A stretch of DNA of 41,685 bases from a virus: positions 1 through 41,685 of the IMG/VR virus record IMGVR_UViG_3300026473_000779. One strand, written 5' to 3'. Shown one piece after another: positions 24,914 through 32,116 of this stretch (within the stretch, counting starts at the first letter, position 1; each line of letters starts with the position of its first letter). The position numbers were made by a program, and so were the translations under genes. Below the pieces are notes generated by a model. It searched no databases and was not told the origin of the DNA. It saw nothing but the letters and a program-made list of their open reading frames with translations.

Positions 24914-25354
24914 TCAGGCTTGAGTGGTGATGCGGTAGACGCGGTCTGTGCCGGTCTGCTTTTTTGAGGTGATCTCCAGGCCCAGCTTCTTCTTGAGAGC
25001 GCCTGCCATCGCGCCGCGCACGGTGTGCACCTGCCAGCCTGTGGCCTCGGTCATCTGCGGCAGCGTGGCGCCCTCAGCGCGGCTGAGCAATTCGATCAGC
25101 ATGGCTTGCTTGGTGCCCTCGCGTGTTGTGTGTGGTGGCTGAGTAGTGATGCCGATCTCTTGCAACCCTGTGGCTGTGGCCACATAAACCTCGGGCTCTG
25201 CCGCGCTGGCCTCAATCAGCTGTGCGTTGCGCATGGCAGTGAGCACCTTGATGCGTGCACCACCCTTGAGGGTGTCAGGGAAGTTGGTCAGTTTCTTTTG
25301 AGGATGCTGCGCAGCGGCTTCAAGCAGCGCGCGTTGGGTGTCCGTGAGTTTCAT
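24914..25354 (-). CDS. DUF3489 family protein
   Basis: The 146-residue protein has an N-terminal helical winged-helix-like part (LTDTQRALLEAAAQHPQKKL) and the C-terminal DUF3489 segment with LIELLSRAEGATLPQMTEAT and GWQVHTVRGAMAGALKKKLG. The latter reads as a winged-helix DNA-binding fold. It is translationally coupled to DUF6900 by an ATGA overlap. A small transcription regulator is plausible from the two HTH-like halves, but no target is known. Confidence 0.85.
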   Translation of the reverse strand: MKLTDTQRALLEAAAQHPQKKLTNFPDTLKGGARIKVLTAMRNAQLIEASAAEPEVYVATATGLQEIGITTQPPHTTREGTKQAMLIELLSRAEGATLPQMTEATGWQVHTVRGAMAGALKKKLGLEITSKKQTGTDRVYRITTQA

Positions 25355-25557
25355 TGTTTGCCTTTCGATGTTGTTGATGTGTTTTTTGCTGCTTCGATCC
25401 CTGCGGCGTAAGCAGCCTCCAGTGCGCCCTTGATGGACCAGACTGCGACGTCGTGAAAGTCCAGGCGATCACGGTGCTGTGTCTCCAGGGTTTCGATAAA
25501 GAAATGCTTCAGAGCGATCTGCTCAAAAAGCTTGTTGAGGTTCTTGTCTTGCTTCAT
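25351..25557 (-). CDS. DUF6900 family protein
   Basis: The ATG at 25557 follows GAAAGGGA, giving 68 residues; an upstream ATG at 25608 is less likely. The core FIETLETQHRDRLDFHDVAV followed by WSIKGALEAAYAAG is the DUF6900 signature as I know it. It leads the leftward three-gene operon with DUF3489. Function is unknown; the family is typical of proteobacterial phages and plasmids. Confidence 0.8.
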   Translation of the reverse strand: MKQDKNLNKLFEQIALKHFFIETLETQHRDRLDFHDVAVWSIKGALEAAYAAGIEAAKNTSTTSKGKQ

Positions 25558-25663
25558 CGGTTTGTCCCTTTCGTCTTTCCGATGTGATGGATTGACGCTC
25601 TGATTCAAGATGAAGCCAAGTCAAATTTTTGAGCTGTCGCTTATTCCTTGAAAGCCGATTGAG

Positions 25664-26044
25664 ATGCCTCGAAGTGCGCCTACTCCATGCAGATATCCGG
25701 GTTGCGCGCAGGTGCTGAACGTGCCCGGCTACTGCACCAATCACCAGCCCCAAGTGCACCGTGAGTACGGCCGCGCGCGGCGTGGCTTTGACACCGAGCT
25801 GGGCTTCTATCAATCGGCCAGATGGCGCAACACACGTGCAGCGGTGCTACGGGATAACCCGCTTTGCTGCAGGTGCCAGGCCAAGGGCGTGCTCCAGCCA
25901 GCCAAGGTGGTCGATCACATCGTTCCGGTCAAGCAAGGCGGTGAGCGCTTTGAACGCTCAAACCTGCAAAGCCTGTGCGTGCCCTGTCACAACGCCAAGA
26001 CCGCCTCAGAGACGCCATCCCTGCGCAACCAGGCCCCGTCCTGA
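25664..26044 (+). CDS. phage HNH endonuclease
   Basis: The 126-residue protein has a zinc pair CRYPGC...YCTNHQ near its start and a second pair in CCRCQAKG. The HNH core is VDHIVPVKQGG followed by NLQSLCVPCHNAKT, which provides the catalytic DH and the zinc CxxC. In HK97-like phages an HNH nuclease next to terminase supports specific cos cleavage during packaging. It lies just left of the packaging genes here, as expected. The family and packaging role are well supported. Confidence 0.92.
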   Translation: MPRSAPTPCRYPGCAQVLNVPGYCTNHQPQVHREYGRARRGFDTELGFYQSARWRNTRAAVLRDNPLCCRCQAKGVLQPAKVVDHIVPVKQGGERFERSNLQSLCVPCHNAKTASETPSLRNQAPS

Positions 26045-26134
26045 GGGGGTAGGGGGTCTGAATCTCTACAGACTGGCGCCCAAGATGCGTGGGCTTGCGC
26101 AAATTTTTATGCGTGCAAATTGAAACAGGGGGGG
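26045..26134. other. candidate cos (packaging) site
   Basis: This gap between the HNH gene and the packaging genes begins with G-rich text (GAGGGGGTAGGGGGTC) followed by TGAATCTCTACAG, and later two related GCGCAAATT/GTGCAAATT elements. HK97-like phages with HNH and P27-type terminase usually carry cos in this interval. No cleavage position can be assigned from sequence alone, so this is inference from position and general resemblance. Confidence 0.35.
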
Positions 26135-26416
26135 TCAATTAGTTGCCCACACTCCAGAGGGAGAACCTACGTCATCCCATGTAACGATGAACTTTGCAGG
26201 GAGAGGTGGCATTTTGTTTTGAATAGCAAAAAGCAGTCGTATTCCGTGAATCCATCTATTTATTGAAGGCGGTGCATAAATAAGTCGTTCGTTAGCCGAC
26301 GCTGGTAACTCTGTAAGTACGTATCGGGGGTAATTAGGTGGACGACCACGTTTTGGTTTTGGGCGGAGTTCATCAACCAGAAAGATACCTGGGGGTATTT
26401 TTTTAATTTTTTGCAT
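26135..26416 (-). CDS. small leftward protein with AT-hook-like motif
   Basis: The 93-residue frame starts at ATG 26416 with AGGAG nine bases upstream. Residues 17-27 (LRPKPKRGRPP) contain an AT-hook-like KRGRP core; the remainder (ERLIYAPPSINRWIHGIRLL) has no known domain. It is AT-rich and opposite in direction to its neighbours, the HNH and terminase genes, so it looks like a late insertion (moron). Ribosome site and composition support translation; function is unknown. Confidence 0.55.
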   Translation of the reverse strand: MQKIKKIPPGIFLVDELRPKPKRGRPPNYPRYVLTELPASANERLIYAPPSINRWIHGIRLLFAIQNKMPPLPAKFIVTWDDVGSPSGVWATN

Positions 26417-26431
26417 GGAAGTCTCCTAGAT

Positions 26432-26893
26432 ATGGCGGGTCGAAAACCAGTACCTACAAGCATAAAACAGCTCAGAGGAACCTTGCAGCCCTGTCGCACC
26501 AACTACCACGAGCCCGTACCAGAGGGCTTACTAGTTGAGCCACCAGATTACATGTCTGAGGGCGCAAGGGCGGCATGGCGCTATGCGCTGGAGAGCGCCC
26601 CGCCCACGCTGATTAAGAAGCTGGATATGTCCGTGCTTGAAGTCTGGGCATGTGCTGCGGACTTGTACCGACAAGCACAAATGGGCATCAGCAAGACCGG
26701 ATTGCTGGTCAAAGCTCCAAGCAGCGGTGTGCCCATGCAGTCGCCTTATCTGGCCATTGCCAACAAGCAAGCGCAAATTATGACCAAGGCTGCGATTGAG
26801 ATGGGTTTCACGCCCGCATCGCGCTCTCGCATCTCCACGCCCATGGAGCGACCTCTAGAAGAAATGGACCTCTGGGCAGACATTATTGGGTGA
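26432..26893 (+). CDS. terS: terminase small subunit, P27 family
   Basis: The ATG at 26432 gives 153 residues beginning MAGRKPVPTSIKQLRGT, the usual P27-type start. The body (MSEGARAAWRYALESAPPTL, then KTGLLVKAPSSGVPMQSPYL) and IANKQAQIMTKAAIEMGFTP match the phage terminase small subunit P27 family. It recognises the packaging site and recruits the large subunit. It is followed after 31 bases by the large subunit gene. Confidence 0.92.
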   Translation: MAGRKPVPTSIKQLRGTLQPCRTNYHEPVPEGLLVEPPDYMSEGARAAWRYALESAPPTLIKKLDMSVLEVWACAADLYRQAQMGISKTGLLVKAPSSGVPMQSPYLAIANKQAQIMTKAAIEMGFTPASRSRISTPMERPLEEMDLWADIIG

Positions 26894-26924
26894 AATTGTT
26901 CGCTGAAATTATTGAAGAAGCTAG

Positions 26925-28631
26925 ATGAGTAAATTTGCTTTGAGCGCTAAACACTACGCAGAAGCGGTTGTCTCTAAGCAAATACTCACCTGCGAATGGG
27001 TGCAAAAGGCGTGTCAACGTCAACTCGATGACCTGATCCGTTTCAAACGCAAGAGCAGCCTCTACCAGTTCAACCCGGAGCTGCTTGACCGGTACGGCAG
27101 GCCCTACCGACCAGCCGACAACCTGTGCGCTTTCATTGAGCGTCTGCCTCACGTCAAAGGACCACTGGCCAGCCGGATGATCGTTCTGGAGCCTTGGCAG
27201 GTGTTCATCCTGTCCACGGTATTCGGATGGGTCAAATCGGACGGCAAGCGCCGTTTCAGGCGGTCGTACATCGAGGTGCCACGGGGCAACGCCAAGTCAA
27301 CGCTGTCATCGGCGGTGGGTCTGTACATGCTGGCGGCCGACCGCGAGGGCGGCGCCGAGGTGTACTCGCTGGCCACCACCCGCGATCAGGCTCGCATCGT
27401 CTTTGGCGATGCCCAGACCATGGCGCGCCTGAGCCCGGGATTCAGGAATCGATTCGCGGTGAACGTCGGTGCGCACAACATGCATGTGCTTCAAACGGGC
27501 TCCAAGTTTGAGGCACTCTCTGCTGAGGGCTCCACGCTGGACGGTCTGAACATCCACTTTGGTTGTATTGACGAGCTGCACGCCCACAAGACCCGAACGG
27601 TCTATGACGTTGTGGAAACCGGCACCGGCAAGAGGGACAACTCCCTGCTGTGGGTGATCACCACGGCTGGCAGCAACCGCTCAGGGATTTGTTACGAGGT
27701 CAGGAGCTTTGTCACCAAGCTGCTCAACCGAGTGTTCGAAGACGACTCTCAGTTCGGGATCATTTACGGCCTCGATGAAGGGGACGACTGGACGATCAAG
27801 GACTCCCTCATCAAGGCCAACCCCAACTGGGGCATCTCGGTGCGCGAGGAGATCCTGACTCCCCTGCAGGCAAAAGCCATGCAGTTGCCCAGCGCGGTCA
27901 ACAACTTCAAGACCAAGCACCTCAATGAATGGGTGAGCGCGGACAAGGCCTGGATGGACATGCGGGCCTGGGACGCGGGCACCAACCCCGATCTGGAGTT
28001 GGACCAGTTTCTCGGGCAACCCTGTTGGGTAGGCCTGGACCTGGCCAGCAAGACGGATATTGCGGCACTGGTCATGGTGTTCCAGCACCCTGACACACCA
28101 GACGCATATGCGGTGTTTGGCAAGTACTACCTGCCCGAGGACACGGTCCAGGCTGCGGGCAACAGCCAGTACGAGGGCTGGTCCCATACCGGACGCCTGT
28201 CTGTGACGCCGGGCAACGTGATCGACTTCAGCTGGATCGAGGCTGATCTGCTGGACATCGCATCCCGGTTTTCGGTGGAAGCCGTGGCCTTCGATCCGTT
28301 TCAGGCCACACAGCTGTCCACACGGATGCTCTCCGAGGGCCTGCCCATGATCGAGGTGCGTCCCACGGTGCTCAATTTCAGCGAACCGATGAAGACGCTT
28401 GAAGCCCTGGTCCTGCAAAAGAAGCTCGTCCATGACGGCGACCCTGTATTGGCCTGGATGGCCAGCAACGTGGTGGCCCACACGGACGTCAAAGACAACA
28501 TTTACCCGCGCAAGGAGCGAGCAGAAAACAAGATCGACGGCATCGTGGCACTGATCATGGCCCTTTCACGGGCGATCAAACCGGGGGACTCGGTGGTGCT
28601 GGGATCCGACTACGAGCTGATGCTGCTCTAA
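26925..28631 (+). CDS. terL: terminase large subunit
   Basis: The 568-residue protein has the packaging ATPase Walker A variant PRGNAKST (119-126) and Walker B with catalytic acid FGCIDELHAH (212-221). The RNase H-like nuclease domain carries acidic residues in WVGLDLASKTD (D372) and AVAFDPFQ (D457), with a third candidate in VKDNIYP or KIDGIVAL near the C-terminus. It powers DNA translocation into the prohead and cuts concatemers. Length is typical for HK97-like phages with P27 small subunits. Confidence 0.95.
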   Translation: MSKFALSAKHYAEAVVSKQILTCEWVQKACQRQLDDLIRFKRKSSLYQFNPELLDRYGRPYRPADNLCAFIERLPHVKGPLASRMIVLEPWQVFILSTVFGWVKSDGKRRFRRSYIEVPRGNAKSTLSSAVGLYMLAADREGGAEVYSLATTRDQARIVFGDAQTMARLSPGFRNRFAVNVGAHNMHVLQTGSKFEALSAEGSTLDGLNIHFGCIDELHAHKTRTVYDVVETGTGKRDNSLLWVITTAGSNRSGICYEVRSFVTKLLNRVFEDDSQFGIIYGLDEGDDWTIKDSLIKANPNWGISVREEILTPLQAKAMQLPSAVNNFKTKHLNEWVSADKAWMDMRAWDAGTNPDLELDQFLGQPCWVGLDLASKTDIAALVMVFQHPDTPDAYAVFGKYYLPEDTVQAAGNSQYEGWSHTGRLSVTPGNVIDFSWIEADLLDIASRFSVEAVAFDPFQATQLSTRMLSEGLPMIEVRPTVLNFSEPMKTLEALVLQKKLVHDGDPVLAWMASNVVAHTDVKDNIYPRKERAENKIDGIVALIMALSRAIKPGDSVVLGSDYELMLL

Positions 28632-28663
28632 CGAGACGGCAGGCGCGTTTTCTGACACTACCG

Positions 28664-30157
28664 ATGGGAATCTTCAACCTCTTTGACCGATTCAAAGCTT
28701 CCACAAGTGATCGCTCCCCATGGGGCGATTTCTTTTTTGAGCCTGTATCGGTGCGCAGCGTCTCGGGCATGCGCGTCTCGCCCGATTCGGCCATGCGACT
28801 GGCAGCGGTCTATGCCTGCGTGCGCATCCTGTCTGAGACCATGGCCTCGCTGCCCCTGGTTGTTTACCGCGCCAGGAAGGATGGCGGCAAAGACAGGGTG
28901 ACGGATCACTGGCTCTACCGGTTGCTGGGCAAGAAGCCCAATCGGTACCAGAACCCGTTCGAGTGGCGCGAGATGCTGCAGGGGCACCTGGCCCTGCGTG
29001 GCAATGCCTTCTGCCAGATCCTGGCCAACGGCCGAGGCGAGATCACCGAGTTGATTCCCATCCATCCGGACCGGGTGCGAATGGAGCTGCTCACCGAAGG
29101 GGACTACCGCTACCGCATCCAGAACCAAACGGGTCACGAGATGGTCCTGCCTCGCGGCGAGGTCTGGCACCTGCGGGGCTTGTCCTCGGACGGATTGCTG
29201 GGCCTGAGTCCCATAGAGCTTTCCCGCGAGAGCCTGGGCATGGCATTGGCCGCGCAGGACTATGGCGCCCGGTTCTTCAACAACGATGCCAAACCCACAG
29301 GGGGCTGGATCGAGTTCCCTGGCAACTTCAAGGACGCCGAGGCCAAGCGGGTGTTCAGGGAGTCCTACCAGGCTGCCCAGTCCGGTGCTAACCGGGGCAA
29401 GGTGCTGGTGCTGGAAAACGGCATGAAGTTCCACGAAGTGGGCATCACGAACAAGGACGCCCAGTTCCTGGAGCTTCGCAAGTTTCAGATTACGGACATC
29501 GCCCGCCTGTTTCGGGTGCCACCGCACATGATCGCGGACCTCGACCGGGCGACGTTCTCGAACATCGAGCAGCAGAGCCTGGAGTTCGTCATGCACACCA
29601 TGACGCCGTGGGCCGAGCGTTGGGAGGCTTCGATCGAGGCGGATCTGATGCTGGACGGCGATGAGCTTGAAATCGAATTCGACTTCGCCAATCTGATGCG
29701 CGGTGACGCGGCCAGCCGCTCGGCGTATTACCAGAGCGGCATCCAGAACGGTTGGCTCACCCGCAACGAGGCCCGCATTGCAGAAAACCTCAACCCGCTC
29801 AAGGGGCTCGACCAGCCGCTTCGGCCGCTCAACATGGTCGAAGAGGAAGACGCCGAAGCGCAGGAAGCTCAAAACCAGCCCACTGACGAATCTGACGCAT
29901 CTGACGAAACCACTTCCGTCGGAATGCGTCAGCGTCAGGATCAAGACCTCCGACTGCGCAATCTCATTGAATCCAACGCCCAGCGTCTGGCCCGGCGCAT
30001 CAGCAAGAAGGGCAGCCTGGACGCACAGGAAATCGCCCTGATCGCCCAGGCCCTGGGCTTGCAAGAGCCCGAGGTGCGCGTTTGGGCGCTATCTCAACCC
30101 ACTACTGATGAACCAGTGCTGCTCAAGGCGCTGATCCAACTTGGAAACTCCACATGA
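28664..30157 (+). CDS. HK97-family portal protein
   Basis: The 497-residue protein has the portal hallmark AMRLAAVYACVRILSETMAS near residue 45 and QITDIARLFRVPPHMIADLD near 270-290, a conserved stem and wing region. The C-terminal 100 residues are acidic and Gln-rich (EEEDAEAQEAQNQPTDE), longer than in some relatives. Twelve copies form the DNA entry ring at one capsid vertex. Its stop overlaps the protease start by four bases, so head genes are coupled. Confidence 0.95.
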   Translation: MGIFNLFDRFKASTSDRSPWGDFFFEPVSVRSVSGMRVSPDSAMRLAAVYACVRILSETMASLPLVVYRARKDGGKDRVTDHWLYRLLGKKPNRYQNPFEWREMLQGHLALRGNAFCQILANGRGEITELIPIHPDRVRMELLTEGDYRYRIQNQTGHEMVLPRGEVWHLRGLSSDGLLGLSPIELSRESLGMALAAQDYGARFFNNDAKPTGGWIEFPGNFKDAEAKRVFRESYQAAQSGANRGKVLVLENGMKFHEVGITNKDAQFLELRKFQITDIARLFRVPPHMIADLDRATFSNIEQQSLEFVMHTMTPWAERWEASIEADLMLDGDELEIEFDFANLMRGDAASRSAYYQSGIQNGWLTRNEARIAENLNPLKGLDQPLRPLNMVEEEDAEAQEAQNQPTDESDASDETTSVGMRQRQDQDLRLRNLIESNAQRLARRISKKGSLDAQEIALIAQALGLQEPEVRVWALSQPTTDEPVLLKALIQLGNST

Positions 30158-31095
30158 ACAAACACCTTCTTGTCTCCGAATTCCTGACCACGCCGTGGGC
30201 GCTCATGCCCGAGCGCCTGCAGGCCATGACTGCCGTGCTCACCCGCTGGTCCTCGGATGAGCCCCCGAGCGAAGAGACCCTGTTTCAGATCAATGCAGAC
30301 CGGGTCTTGCGTGACACGCGCAAACAGTTCGCCTCAGATCGTGCTGCTTCCAATGCCGGAGCTGGCATCGCTGTCCTGCCCCTGTATGGGGTGGTCACGC
30401 AGCGCGGCAATATGGTCGATGACATCTCGGGGCCGGGCAGCACCAGCACCCAGAAATTCACGAGCGCTTTGCGCCAGGTCCTGGCGGACGACACTGTGGG
30501 CCAGATCCTGATCGACATCGACAGTCCCGGCGGCAGCGTCTATGGCGTGGCCGAGTTGGCCACCGAGATCGTCAAGGCCCGGGCCCAAAAGCCCGTGGTG
30601 GCCGTGGCCAACAGCCTGGCCGCCTCGGCCGCCTACTGGATCGGTTGCTCGGCCGGTGAGTTCTACGTCACCCCGGGTGGCGAGGTGGGATCCATTGGCG
30701 TCTGGCAGGCACATTTTGATTACTCGAAGGCGTTCGAAGAGGATGGGGTCAAACCCACCCTGATTTCGGCAGGCAAGTTCAAGGTCGAGGGCAACCCTTA
30801 TGTGCCGCTGGATCCTGAGGCACAGGCCTTCATGCAGTCCCGCGTGGACGATTACTACAACGCCTTCATCAAAGCCGTGGCCAAGGGCCGAGGCGTCTCG
30901 GTTGCCGATGTGCAGGGCGGCATGGGCGAGGGCCGGGTGCTGGGCGCAGACGCTGCTTTGGCAGCCAAGATGGTGGACGGCATTGCCACCTTCGACGATG
31001 TGCTCGCTCGCATGCAAAAGGCGGCCCTCCCAGTGAAGCCCAAGAGTGCTTCCCGTCTTGGTCAGGCGCGCAATGCACTGGCCTTGCTTGGATAA
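30154..31095 (+). CDS. S49 (SppA-type) head maturation protease
   Basis: The 313-residue protein has the S49 peptidase core: IDIDSPGGSVYGV (oxyanion region, about 121-132), ANSLAASAAYWIG with the nucleophile S158, and SAGKFKVEGNPY with the general-base lysine (K208 or K210). There is no signal peptide, consistent with a cytoplasmic capsid-processing role. It likely cleaves the delta domain of the capsid protein, encoded a kilobase downstream. Family and role are standard for this gene position. Confidence 0.93.
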   Translation: MNKHLLVSEFLTTPWALMPERLQAMTAVLTRWSSDEPPSEETLFQINADRVLRDTRKQFASDRAASNAGAGIAVLPLYGVVTQRGNMVDDISGPGSTSTQKFTSALRQVLADDTVGQILIDIDSPGGSVYGVAELATEIVKARAQKPVVAVANSLAASAAYWIGCSAGEFYVTPGGEVGSIGVWQAHFDYSKAFEEDGVKPTLISAGKFKVEGNPYVPLDPEAQAFMQSRVDDYYNAFIKAVAKGRGVSVADVQGGMGEGRVLGADAALAAKMVDGIATFDDVLARMQKAALPVKPKSASRLGQARNALALLG

Positions 31096-31105
31096 TCCTT
31101 CTGGT

Positions 31106-31139
31106 TTGCATTGTTCCGGCAAATTGCCGTACAATTTGC
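31106..31139 (+). promoter_or_regulatory. promoter with overlapping palindromic operator for the toxin-antitoxin pair
   Basis: TTGCAT (31106-31111) and TACAAT (31130-31135) are 18 bases apart. The palindrome CGGCAAATTGCCG fills 31117-31129, and GCAAATT/AATTTGC (31119-31125 and 31133-31139) forms a second inverted pair over the -10. This is the layout expected for autoregulation by a ribbon-helix-helix antitoxin. The elements are visible; repression is inferred. Confidence 0.65.
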
Positions 31140-31160
31140 GTGAACTTCAGGAGAACCGTC

Positions 31161-31469
31161 ATGACTGCCAGAGCCGCTGTTGCCACCTCTCGCTCACTGA
31201 AGCCTCAGTCTGCAAGGCTGGAGGCTCGGATCAGTCATGACCTGCACGTGGTCGTAAAGCGTGCGGCCGAGATTCAAGGCCGAACCATGACTGATTTTGT
31301 GGTCCATGCCTTGCAGTCTGCAGCTTCTCAAGCCATCGAGCAGGCTGATCAAGTGCGCATGAGCATGGCAGATCAAGAGGCATTTGCCAAAGCCCTGATC
31401 TCTCCTGCCAAGCCCAATGCCGCACTCAAGCGCGCATTCGCCAAGGCCAACAAGCTGCTGGCGGCTTGA
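31161..31469 (+). CDS. DUF1778 (TacA-type) antitoxin
   Basis: The ATG at 31161 follows CAGGAGAA, giving 102 residues. The N-terminal ribbon-helix-helix, about residues 15-50 (SARLEARISHDLHVVVKRAA, then GRTMTDFVVHAL), matches the DUF1778 antitoxins paired with GNAT toxins. The C-terminal tail (LISPAKPNAALKRAFAKANK) is the usual toxin-neutralising segment. It dimerises on its operator and blocks the acetyltransferase. Its stop overlaps the toxin start as TGATG. Confidence 0.9.
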   Translation: MTARAAVATSRSLKPQSARLEARISHDLHVVVKRAAEIQGRTMTDFVVHALQSAASQAIEQADQVRMSMADQEAFAKALISPAKPNAALKRAFAKANKLLAA

Positions 31470-31975
31470 TGGCGGGCCCGTTTTCGGTTGTCCCGCTCGA
31501 TCTCGACACAGACCGCTCGGGATTCGAGTGTGGCGTTGAACCGCTGGACAGGTACTTCAAAACCCAGGTCAGTCAGGACATCAAGCGTCGTGTGACTGCG
31601 TGTTTCACGGCACTGGATACCAGTGGCCGGGTGGCGGGTTATTACACGCTGGCCTCGGCCAGCATCTTTTTGACAGACCTTGCTGAGAGCTTGGCCAAGA
31701 AACTGCCCAGGTACCCCAATGTGCCTGCTGTTCGCATGGGGCGTCTGGCTGTGGATCAGGATTTCAAGGGTAAGGGTTTGGGGGCGGCCCTGCTCGCCGA
31801 TGCCTTGCGCCGGGCAGTAACGGCAGAGATTGCTGCCTACGCGTTTGTGGTTGATGCCAAGAATGAAATCGCTGCCGAGTTCTATGCGCACCACGGGTTC
31901 CGTGCCACTGTGGACAACCCACTGTTTTTGTACCTGCCACTGGCAACTGTCAAAGACCTGGTCAAGCCAACTTGA
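31469..31975 (+). CDS. GNAT-family (TacT-type) toxin
   Basis: The ATG at 31469 overlaps the antitoxin stop by one base, giving 168 residues. The GNAT acetyl-CoA loop is visible as QDFKGKGLGAALLADAL, and the catalytic-tyrosine region as EFYAHHGF near the C-terminus. TacT-type toxins acetylate the amino group of charged tRNAs and stop translation. Here it belongs to a self-contained cassette between the head protease and capsid genes. The toxin family is secure; the tRNA target is unknown. Confidence 0.9.
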   Translation: MAGPFSVVPLDLDTDRSGFECGVEPLDRYFKTQVSQDIKRRVTACFTALDTSGRVAGYYTLASASIFLTDLAESLAKKLPRYPNVPAVRMGRLAVDQDFKGKGLGAALLADALRRAVTAEIAAYAFVVDAKNEIAAEFYAHHGFRATVDNPLFLYLPLATVKDLVKPT

Positions 31976-32007
31976 CCACGTCAGCACAACCCTGATATTT
32001 CAAATTT

Positions 32008-32029
32008 ACAGGCCTCCGTAGAGGCCTGT
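32008..32029 (+). terminator. 9-bp hairpin after the toxin gene
   Basis: ACAGGCCTC (32008-32016) and GAGGCCTGT (32021-32029) are perfect inverted copies with loop CGTA, followed by TTTCA rather than a full T run. It lies 33 bases after the toxin stop and could end the toxin-antitoxin transcript in part or protect its 3' end. Confidence 0.6.
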
Positions 32030-32059
32030 TTCACGTCTGCGACCCGTTGGTCGCGCCTC

Positions 32060-32097
32060 AAACCGCCGCCCTGTGCTTGTTGCCTGGGCGGTTTTTT
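32060..32097 (+). terminator. rho-independent terminator before the capsid gene
   Basis: AAACCGCC (32060-32067) pairs with GGCGGTTT (32087-32094), followed by a T run to 32097. It is the clearest intrinsic terminator in the window and sits 20 bases before the capsid start. It would separate toxin-antitoxin transcription from the capsid, or act as a capsid mRNA leader element with readthrough by late transcripts. Confidence 0.7.
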
Positions 32098-32116
32098 CAT
32101 TTCTGGAGCAACACCA

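Noticed and set aside
28658-30064. 468-codon leftward frame opposite the portal gene
   Set aside because: The portal reading has conserved family motifs; the other strand has shadow composition.
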